Source of the DNA: Steromphala cineraria
Lineage: Eukaryota > Mollusca > Gastropoda > Trochida > Trochidae
Direction: 5' to 3'
Length of the DNA: 64,000 nucleotides
Assembly: GCA_916613615.1 (NCBI GenBank)
Contig: OU744732.1
Span: forward strand, 62,013,227-62,077,226
How positions within the stretch are numbered: position 1 is the stretch's first letter; each line of letters starts with the position of its first letter. A model generated the notes under the pieces. That model ran no database searches and had not been told where the DNA came from. It saw nothing but the letters and a program-made list of their open reading frames with translations. The position numbers and the translations under genes are program-made. Below, one piece after another: positions 47,614-56,942 of the stretch.

Positions 47614-50181
47614 TCGGGCATGATGACGGTAACTGGAAAATCATAAATGAGCATGATGACGGTAACTGAAAAGTATAGATGACGGTAACTGCATACAGGA
47701 AATTAATAAAATGAGTATTAGCGTGTAAGAAATAACACATATTCACCATTGAAGAGGTCACAGAGGGTGGTTGAAGTCGAATTCACCAGCTGATCATCTG
47801 ATAACCTGTGTAATGATTTGTATTGTAGTTTTTTTTTGTATTTTAAAAGCACTTAACAACGTACTGGACAACGCAATACAGGTATCTTTTTAAAGTTATA
47901 TAATACACTGTTATTATTTTGTAGCCAGCACTGTATAATATCTTTTATTCATTTGAAATTTATTTAAACATTATGCGGTTTTATTTTCTTTTGATGTGTT
48001 TCAATTTGATTGTATATTAACAGCCGTTAGAAAAAACATTGTCCCTGTTTGTTGATTGTTGAATTTTAGAAAATTCGTTTTTGAATTATTAAGAAAACGT
48101 TAACAATTTTTAAAGAATACTTCCTGAAAATAATGTTTCAAGTAATTTAGGAAATCCATGGAAGTCGATTTTATCACTAGTAGGTGTTGATATTTTGACA
48201 AGTAAAGGAAACCAATAAGAACTCCATATCAAGAGGTAAGATGACCCCGACCCAACCATTGTTGCACTTATTAAAGCCCACTGTCTAATTACGGGTTTTA
48301 CCTGTTTTGATTGAGAAACATGAAAAACGAATTTAAGCCCTGGGCTTATAAACGAAATAGGACTTTAATATAAGGATATGTTGTATTTTATGAAAATTTA
48401 ATTTCAAGGGGCAGTAGCACGATTTTAGAGGTAATATAAGGTGAAGGCCGGAAAACGAAAATAAATGGTTCCAAAGGCAATGTATTTAAACTATTATAAG
48501 GCCATAATAAATTAAATATATGATGTAAAATTCAGCATATGGCCTTTGTGATTCCCTTTTCTTACACAAAGTCAATTAAATGTGTTCACACAATAATGGC
48601 CCAATGAATCTTATAATTTGTTCCCTGACTATGGATGATTGGTTTGTCTAATGGGAATTTTGACACTTTCAACATAATACATTAAGCATTAATTTACAAT
48701 AATCAGTGAAAAAAATTGAAATATGAAATTTTCAATAAACGTTCTACTGTCCCTTTAAGTTTCAAAGGTGTTATAGAAATTTCATTAATTATCAACCGCT
48801 GGGAATAGCCATTTCACAGAACACAATAATATTGTTTTTAGAGAGGCAAATACATAGCAAACGATTGAATAACTAAAGTGATTTAATCTTACACATTGTA
48901 ATGTAGAATGATTTATGATGACCTTTTTAGTGATACTGGAAGGCAAACTCTCGCAATACACAGATTTCATAGTAATACACATTTTAATGTTTTATTTCAT
49001 CCAGTTATCCAAGGGATTTATATGGCACGCATTCTGATTTTTGTTTAATTGCTATTGCCCTTGTGAAATAATATAAATACAATGAAAACAATCATACGAG
49101 TAGTCATTGACAACAATCAGATGACATGATACTTACAAACGGTGATATATAAAAGGAAATATATTTTGTATCTATACAAAAGGAAAACGCGTATATACGA
49201 GTACTTATAACACATGCCATTGTCTCAGTATTGAAATCTTCAAAATATATCTGTGTAGTTCCTGTGTGCAGTAAATTACAATGAGCCGGTTACTATCAGG
49301 AAGCTATGCAGTTTGAAACTTTACTTTAAACGTTACTTTATTGGTTACTACCAGACTAGTATATGAATCATCTAGCTTTATATTTGTTCCAGTATCCTGG
49401 GGTGCAAATGTTATTTGACCCTTCTTTTCTGTGATTTAAGAGTCGCATTTGATTCCTCTTTATCATAGACTTTGTAAACTCTAAAGTATTGCGTCAAATC
49501 TTGTGAATGAGACCGGTTAAGAGTTTTATGCTTTTCAGTGTCTTATTGTGAACCAGACTATATATCACAAAGCGATTAAATATAATATTCTTTGGCTACA
49601 AAATCCAGGACAGTTGATGCTTGCCGTAAAATATAGTTTTTTTCTAAAACTATGGTTCAGCGAAATCGTTTCTATTTGATTCAGGGTTAATATTTTAAGA
49701 TAGAATAATTATCAAAATATTTTGACAACTATATTCTTTATTTTAAATGTTTGTTGAATTCAATTATAGATTTTAATGTTTGTAGTGAAATATGTTATTG
49801 TTATTCGGTAACTTTACAGTTTAATTCGGAAATGAGTCGTTATAACAAATATGCCAGCAATTTCGTCCAGAATTTTTTTTCTTAAATTGGACGTTTTTAG
49901 ATTGTTCATGTGCTGTTGTTGAGTGAAGTATATAGGAATGAAATAAGTTATGTGGCTTCAAATGGGCACCAGTATAAGAAACTCTTTCTCCTGTAAATAT
50001 TATAGAAAAATATGCCATCAACCTTCGTTTTGAATTACTAAAATGTATGTCCGTTAACGATTTTTTTTCATTAAAAGTTACACGTACTGATCTAGGAAAT
50101 GCTCAGTTACCGTCATCCTAGCTATGACGAACATTTCAGTTACCGTCATCATCATGTTTCAGTTACCGTCATCATGCCCGA
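47614..50181. mobile_element. 2.57-kb element with perfect 22-bp inverted termini
   Basis: 47614-47635 is the exact reverse complement of 50160-50181. Behind each end the core GATGACGGTAACTG recurs: at 47622, 47656 and 47679 on the left, and inverted at 50104, 50139 and 50160 on the right. Interior reading frames are short and have no transposase or other recognisable domain, so it looks like a non-autonomous DNA transposon. Flanking target-site duplication is unclear (perhaps AA). AATAAA-like and 'ctgtccctttaag' (48748) strings occur inside. Superfamily not assigned. Confidence 0.75.
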
Positions 50182-50276
50182 AAGGGAACAGTATTTTACC
50201 AATTTCAATATTTTCGTGTCATTTTAGAAGGTCAAATCTATGTTAAAAATAAATTGTAGAACAATGTACACTTTCT

Positions 50277-50359
50277 TGATACCCTGTGATCGTGTGATTA
50301 TGGGAGGGAAATGAGTAATTTGACAAAATAGTTGAACTCGAGTGGTCTGCGTATTGACT
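50277..50359 (+). repeat. 83-bp inverted repeat, left copy
   Basis: 80 of 83 bases match the reverse complement of 54783-54865. It lies about 370 bp before the LINE frame that carries the 2A motif. Confidence 0.9.
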
Positions 50360-50631
50360 CCCTTGGCTGGTAGAGACGTGTCAATTTGGGCTCTGAGGTA
50401 AATGGGAAAATAATTCGAAATAACAAGGCATACACCGTAAAAGGGATATATACATACAATGGGAGTCTCCCTTGAAGTATCGAGAGCCAAAATAGGGACT
50501 TTTGTGCACCCTAGTGGTTGCAAACAGGTAGATAAGATCCGACCCTACACTCCCCTGTCAGAATGGATGCCGGGTATGGCCGAGATTTGTGATTTGGTGA
50601 GATTTGTGATAGTACATAGCCAACTTCATGT

Positions 50632-50814
50632 TTGTTTACTGTACGAAAACCGGACAATCGTGACATGGGATACACGTTATCACTGTCCACTTATATGCCG
50701 TCTATGATTCACAGAGCTGGAGATATTGAGCTTAATCCTGGGCCTGTGAATAGGGAACTGGAAGCTATGAAAAGAGATATCATTATGCAAATAAGGGATT
50801 CGACGAAAAAATAA
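50632..50814 (+). pseudogene. LINE ORF1 start with 2A-like peptide
   Basis: A 60-codon frame contains HRAGDIELNPGPVN. D-I/V-E-x-N-P-G-P is the 2A ribosome-skipping motif, which releases the upstream peptide and lets the ribosome continue from the last Pro. 2A-like sequences near the N-terminus are known in some LINEs of sea urchins and molluscs. After the motif the frame enters ORF1 ('VNRELEAMKRDIIMQI') and stops at 50812 after a 1-base frameshift; ORF1 continues in the next frame. Confidence 0.8.
50719..50745 (+). other. 2A-like motif GDIELNPGP
   Basis: Codons 50719-50745 read GDIELNPGP. Every position of the D-x-E-x-N-P-G-P core is kept, and the next codon opens ORF1. Confidence 0.85.
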
Positions 50815-51507
50815 TAACAAGTGATATTCATGCAGTTAAAGAGGACATAAAATCTATTAAAGTAGAGTTGAATGAACTGCGTACAGATATCAGGGTTACG
50901 AAAGAAGAACAAAACGTGATAAGGCTTGATATAGACTCACTTGATGAGAAAACATCATTTGTAGAGGATTACTGTCAAGACCTAGAATCCTGTATAGAAG
51001 ATCAGGAACAGAGAAATCGACGTAATAATATGGTAAGTACGAAATACCAGAGACAGGCAAGGAGACCTACACAGAGACCAAACTTAAAGTTCTGGATATT
51101 CTGAATAGTGCCAGAGAAACCAAGAGTCTCCCACCTCATACAGCGCGAGACATAGAGAGAGCACACAGGATGTCCTCCCCCAGGCAAGATACAACAAGAC
51201 CAGTCATTGTCAGGATTTGCCACTGGGAGGACAAGTGGCACTCCGTCAAGCTCAGAGAAGTCCTCAGAGAGAAAGGAATCGGTATTGCCAACGACCTAAG
51301 TATCAGCGCAAGGAACTACAGAGACTTCGGACGGAAAATCCAAATGTGCGATACTACTATAAAGGAAGTAAAATACTTGAAGAACCCAAGGAAGATTCGA
51401 ACAGGACCACTAGGAACACAGATTCCGGGAGGTCATCTTCTGATGACCGGAGGGAGCGTGTGCTAAGGTCTAACTCTCACTCCCGGGGTAGGGGACAGAC
51501 CAGGTAG
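50815..51507 (+). pseudogene. LINE ORF1: coiled coil and RNA-binding domain
   Basis: 50820-51030 reads as a coiled coil in one frame ('IHAVKEDIKSIKVELNELRT', 'LDIDSLDEK', 'DLESCIEDQEQRNRRNN'). After a frameshift, 51030-51470 has the RRM and C-terminal pattern of L1/CR1-like ORF1 proteins ('ARDIERAHRM', 'RPVIVRICHWEDK', 'REVLREKGI.IANDLS'). ORF1 proteins are trimeric RNA chaperones of the element. At least two frameshifts are present. Confidence 0.7.
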
Positions 51508-51545
51508 GATCTCGGCCAGGGCGATTTTACGACTCCTCAAAATGA

Positions 51546-52369
51546 CACTGTCACTGACACACTGAGTACTACAAGTGAATTTGTTGAATTATTATTCTGG
51601 AATGTTGCCGGTATTTACAACAAACTAAATGACATTGACTTTATTTCTTACATCAACAAGTTTGATATTATTGGTTTGTATGAAACATGGACCTCTTCTA
51701 TAGATTTAGAATCAGTATTTTCAGATTTTATTCTAATTAGTAAAGATGCAGAGAAGATATCGCAAAGAGGGCGACTCTCGGGTGGAATATGTGTTTTTGG
51801 TTAGAAAAGAGTTTAAAAAGTATATTGTATTAAGTAAGATAACTGAAAATGCAGTTTTCTCGACTGACAAAATTGTGAATACATTTGGGAAAGGCCTTTT
51901 AGATCTATGTTCATTTCTTAACATCCATATAATAAATGGTAGATGCGGATCGGATTCAGAAATAGGTGACTCTACATTTATTGGCAATAACGGAACAAGT
52001 GTAGTAGATTATATTATAAGTTCATCACCAATTTTCGACAAAGTGCTTGATTTTGCAATCCCTTCTCGTACAGAATCAGATCATCTTCCTCTTACAGTGA
52101 AATTACGTACGCTTCATTCCCATCATGGGACAGCCGGAAAACAGAATGAGTCATATAAATTTGTTTGGGATAATGATAAACTCGAGCTTTTTAGATCAAA
52201 TATGCTTCTTGAAAGTTCCAAAGAGTTACTTAACGAGTCAACAGAATTTGTATTTACAAATATTGAGAAAAGTATAGATCTCATTGTACAAGCACTATGT
52301 ACAGCCGCTTCCGACATGAAAAAAATAACAGAGTTCAAATTTGGCATGATAAAGAGTGTGACAAATTGA
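51546..52369 (+). pseudogene. LINE APE-type endonuclease, internally deleted
   Basis: The N-terminal part (51575-51805) has 'LLFWNVAGIYNKL' and 'IIGLYETW' (catalytic Asn and Glu), then 'GRLSGGICVF' before a frameshift. The frame 51746-52369 resumes and ends with 'FIGNNGTSVVDYIISS' and 'SDHLPL' (catalytic Asp and His). The central segment that should hold the Y-x-P-P and GDFN motifs is absent (junction at about 51875-51890). Normally nicks the target DNA; here non-functional. Confidence 0.75.
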
Positions 52370-53403
52370 AAAAAGAAAGATGCAGATATCTCAATAAATT
52401 TCGTAAATTAAAAGATATCCAATCATTTAATGATTATCATCACATTAGAAACAAGTATAAGACCAACTGCAAACAAAAACGAAATTACTACTTGAAATCT
52501 AAACAACAAGAGCTAGAAAACTGTGTGAACAATCCCAAAAAATCTTGGTCCTCTCTGAAAAATTTGGACGGTAAAGTAAAGAATGGAAATGACATTGACA
52601 TAAATGAATGGTATTCTGATTTTAAGAATTTGTTTTCTACATCTGAAACTGATGAGGTCATATATCCATGTAATCAAACTGAGAATAGTGCTGAAAATAG
52701 GGATGATTTAATGACTACTGACATTCTTGATGCACCAATAACACGAGAAGAAATACTTAATAGTATCAAGCATCTTAAACTGAACAAATCATGTGGAGTA
52801 GATAACACTATCCCAGAATTTTTCTTACACTCCTCAGATATTTTACTGCCGCATCTTGAATTGTTATTTAATGTTATTCTTGATAAAGGTGTGTTTCCAC
52901 ATTCATGGTCGGTTGGCATTAATATACCTATCCATAAGCAGGGTGATAAAAATCAAACTGAAAATTATAGAGGCATTACTCTTCTAAGTGTATTCAGTAA
53001 AATATTCACTGGAATTATAAATAAACGTTTGGTATTCTGGGCAGAATCCTTTGATAAGATAACAGAATGTCAAGCTGGTTTTAGGAAAGGATACACAACG
53101 ACTGACAACATATTTATTCTATACTCACTTATTCAGAGATACTTGAATACAAAAGGTTCTAAATTTTATGTTTTGTTTGTAGATTTTGCAAAAGCCTTCG
53201 ATTCTGTACACAGAGAAAAATTATGGACTCTTCTTGATAATCATTCATTAAGTAGTAAAATGAGTAAACTTTTAAGAAGTATTTACGATAACGTAAAGAT
53301 GTGCGTGAGAAACAACAATGAAATATCTGAAACTTTTGAAAGCCAGATAGGAGTAAGACAAGGTTGTATATTGAGCCCATTCCTATTTTCTTTTTTTCAT
53401 TAA
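52297..53403 (+). pseudogene. LINE reverse transcriptase, fingers and palm
   Basis: A basic linker is followed by 'LKLNKSCGVDNTIPEFF', 'WSVGINIPIHKQGDKNQTEN', 'YRGITLLSVFSKIFTGIINK', 'ECQAGFRKGYTTTDNIF', motif A 'VLFVDFAKAFDSV' (catalytic Asp) and motif B 'GVRQGCILSPFLFS'. The frame ends by a 1-base shift in a T run at 53390-53398. It overlaps the endonuclease frame by 73 bp, which is an effect of frameshifts rather than gene design. Confidence 0.9.
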
Positions 53404-53986
53404 TGAATTAGCAATACAGATTCACGATAACTGCTTTAATGGTATCCAATTACATCCAGATATAGTACAGTTATTTCTCCTATTGTTTTCTAAAGCACGG
53501 TACGGGGATTACAAGCAGAAATAAATGAATTGGAAAAATACTGTAAGGATTGGAAACTAACCGTTAATAGAGCTAAAACTAAGATAATTGTGTTCCAAAA
53601 TGGAGGTAAACTTGCTGCAAACGAAAAGTGGTATTATAAAGGCGAGACTATTGAAACAACCACATCATATAAATATCTAGGAGTTTATTTCACAAACCAC
53701 CTTTCATGGTCTTTGCATGCCAGGAACGCATCGACGCAAGCAAAGAAAATATTAATAGGAATAATGAGATATATACATATTTTGGGTGATTTGCCTTATA
53801 AAGCTTTCTTTAGGATATTTGATGCTAAGATTAGTCCAAAACTCCTTTACGGTGCCGAGGTTTTTGGGGCTTAATGCATTTGATATCATAGCAAAAGTAC
53901 ATTTATTTGCAATGAAAAAATTCCTGGGTGTGAAATCTACTACTTCTAACATAATGATCTACGGTGATTGTGGCAGATTTCCATGA
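53404..53986 (+). pseudogene. LINE RT thumb region; catalytic YADD lost
   Basis: Text resumes at 53404 ('NELAIQIHDNCFNGIQL') and jumps at about 53485-53492 from 'QLFLL' to 'LFSK', so the bases for motif C (Tyr-Ala-Asp-Asp), which holds two catalytic aspartates, are missing. The thumb follows at 53530-53874 ('YCKDWKLTVNRAKTKIIVF', 'YKYLGVYF', 'ISPKLLYGAEVFG'), then a shift. Confidence 0.8.
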
Positions 53987-54075
53987 TTATATGTGGACTC
54001 AAAGGTAAAAGTTATAAAATACTGGTTGAAAATATTAGAAATGCCATCTCATAGATTACCCAAAAATGTTATAAT

Positions 54076-54668
54076 TTGATGATGTTGTTTGACAAAAATG
54101 GAAAAAATAATTGGGTCACAGATGTTAAAGATTTGTTATGTTCGACCGGTTTTGGTAATGTATGGTTTGATCAATGTATACACTCTCACACACAGTTTCT
54201 CATATCCTTTAACAAAGGTTGCAAGATATTTATCAACAAGATTGGTTTCATAAAGTGTCTTTATCAAATAAATGTTTCTATTACAGAATGTTCAAACAGT
54301 CTATATGCAATGAAATCTATTTATCTACTTTGAATGTTAGGAAATTCAGAATTTCACTTACAAGATTTCGCTGCTCATCGCATGAATTGTTAATTGAAAC
54401 TGGTAGATATGTTGGCTTAGAAAGAGAATATAGATTATGTAAAATGTGTAATTTAAATGTAATTGAAGATGAGTACCATTTTCTTTGTGTCTGTCCATCC
54501 TACCTTGATTTAAGATATAAGTATATTAAAAAATATTACTTTACGAATCATAATATTTATAAATTCATATCTTTAATCAGCTGCTTTAGCAAAAGGCATG
54601 TTGAAAATCTGTCAATGTTCCTGTACCATACCTTTATTCTCAGAAAAAATACACTCTCTTCTGCCTAA
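54076..54668 (+). pseudogene. LINE ORF2 C-terminal cysteine-rich region
   Basis: Two frames cover it. The second (54219-54668) has 'LTRFRCSSHELLIETGRYVG' and 'LCKMCNLNVIEDEYHFLCVC', the C-x2-C...H-x3-C signature found at the end of ORF2 in many molluscan and fish LINEs, then a hydrophobic tail and stop. Confidence 0.8.
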
Positions 54669-54782
54669 AATTGCTTGTATATACATGTATGTACTATAGG
54701 CCTGTGGCCTCCTTAAGTGCAAAAAAGAAAGAAAGATTGATTGACTCAATATATGTGTTTCCAATATGCAGACCACCTCTCA

Positions 54783-54865
54783 AGTCAATACGCAGACCAC
54801 TCGAGTTCAACTATTTTGTCAAATTACTAATTTCCCTCTCATAATCACACGACCACAGGGTATCA
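54783..54865 (-). repeat. 83-bp inverted repeat, right copy
   Basis: Reverse complement of 50277-50359 (80/83). It lies about 45 bp after the LINE tail. Confidence 0.9.
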
Positions 54866-54869
54866 CAGG

Positions 54870-56940
54870 CCTACACTTATAGGGTGCAGCACACCAAACA
54901 CAGAATTTTGGATCCGCCCTTGCTGCAATAAGACTTTCTTTTCAATGACAGTTGTACAGCTAAGTCGCTCATGTAACGGGTTTCTACGTCAATAGCTGTG
55001 TGTCAACGGGGGCTTTAAGAATAGTTCTCCATTTCAAGTATTGTTAAGGTATTCAGTGAAAGGCCTACTCACGCTACTGTTGGACTACTGACAGTTAATA
55101 TGTGTGGAGATATTACACATGCCTATGTTTTGAAATGTTTTGAATTGAAACCTTTTCTATAATTTCCTGCACTGAAAATAATTTTAACATTTTGAATATC
55201 ATATCTTATAAATTACACTAAGCTAATCACAGGCCATTGTCAAGAGGTAACCCTTTAAAACTCCTTCTCTATACTCAACATAATATGTTGATATTATGAT
55301 ACATATCATTGTATCGACACATCGAGGGTGAGCTGTTAAATATCACATTCATGTAATAACGGATCAGCATCAAAATTTTATCAAAGTCAAAGAATTTATA
55401 TTTTCTTTTCAAATGTAGTAAGTAAAAAATATACTCCCTAACCACGAATAATGAATATCACCATCAGAAGGTTTGGCCTCTTAACTCAACCAGGTTAGAT
55501 AAAGTATTTTCAGCAATATCGTTCTCCAAAATGAATCAACAAAGAACTTTCCCAATAACTTTTGGAAACAACATGTACCTGCTATATAATCGTGATGGAT
55601 TTGTCAACCTACATAATAATATACGTAATAATAGATAATGTTTTATAATGAGATGTCATCAACACTTGAAAAATCATTGTCACTCTTTATCTTTACAAGA
55701 AAGAAGCATCTAAGTAGTTGGATGATAATTTCTAAAATTAGTTTTTATTTATTTGTATAGAAACTACTATTTTCTCATTCAAATTGTTCGGGGATCACGT
55801 TTAAAGGATAGATTTGTATCATATCAACAAGAGCATATTTCTCTAAAAGTTTTCTGACATTCTGAAAACAAAAGCAGGGTTAGAGGGTTGTTCAAATACA
55901 GAACACTTTCTAAGTATGTAGTTCTTAGACCATAACGTTCTTAGTAGACCCTTAAATTCAAGCTTGTGAACATAAATACATTTTCTATATGATACTGATA
56001 CCCATTCGTCTTATATATGTTTATAAGTCAATCATTTTACAGATAGAGGGGGCATTTTGAATGACTTCGCTAAAACCCATTGATTATATTTTTTAAAAGA
56101 ATTTGAATCAATTTGGTCATTTTTTTACAAAGGCTTCAATACTATCATTATGTAAACAACGTGCTATATACCCGACTTCCCTTTTGAGCAGACATTTGTC
56201 AATGGTTGCCCCTTTTAAAAAGAGTTATTTTTACATGTAAATTGCTTCAGATTATATATACTATATTGAAGTTACAGTTAAGTTTAAAACTTACCAACAC
56301 TTTTCATCCAACAGGTATATCCACAATAACACAGAGTAGCTTAGAAGACTCTGCAAAGACCAGATCAATTTATAGAACTGAGAGCTGATAAGTCAGTGGA
56401 CGTCGTGGTCTATAATGTTTGGTCTATAATGTCACAATGATGTATTCACTTGGAAGTCTTCCGTTATACTTTCTAAAGGAATGTTTAAAACTTATGGGCA
56501 GGATTTGTCTGCTACTCAATATGAGATTCAACGTCTGCTGTAAACACCTTTTGAAATATAGATATGATGAATATGAAAAGGCCTTTTCACCAAGCCGTCT
56601 AACCAGTATTTTTTTAAAAACTTAAATTGAACACCGAAGAGGCGTTATATCAGTATAATAATGCAAGCATTTATTGCATTGGCTATATCATTGTCTTGCA
56701 ACGCTTTTAAAATGTGACGCACCACGTCATCATTAAATTAGTATGTACTTATATGGGTCATTCTAAAAAAATGGCCACATTTAGACCTTGTTAAAAACAG
56801 AAATACAAATCATTATAATTAATGATTTCTTATGCTATGATATGCACAGCACATTGAAATATGCAGTGATGATAAATTGCACGCAGTAGGCTAATTAAAT
56901 ATTTCTTTTATTAAGTTTTTAAAGATATCACCTTGAAAAA
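54870..56940. other. No recognisable feature
   Basis: AT-rich unique sequence. A small direct duplication ('ggtctataatgt' at 56408 and 56421) is the only structure noted. No supported exon. Confidence 0.45.
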
Positions 56941-56942
56941 AT

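Larger units (their letters stand above)
50460..54740 (+). mobile_element. Decayed LINE (APE-type non-LTR retrotransposon)
   Basis: Gene order: a 2A-like peptide, a coiled-coil/RRM ORF1, APE endonuclease, reverse transcriptase, and a C-terminal cysteine-rich region, followed by 'gcaaaaaagaaagaaagatt' and a short GATT repeat as the tail. The layout fits CR1/L2-like LINEs, some of which carry 2A in marine invertebrates (established). Several frameshifts and two deletions in catalytic regions make it inactive. Confidence 0.88.

Noticed and set aside
48785..50021. Possible transposase inside the 2.57-kb inverted-end element
   Set aside because: The frames (48785-48982, 49821-50021) are short, AT-driven and show no catalytic or DNA-binding pattern.
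53752..53952. Minus-strand frames across the LINE (also 52123-52347 and 53159-53380)
   Set aside because: Antisense shadows of the RT reading frame.
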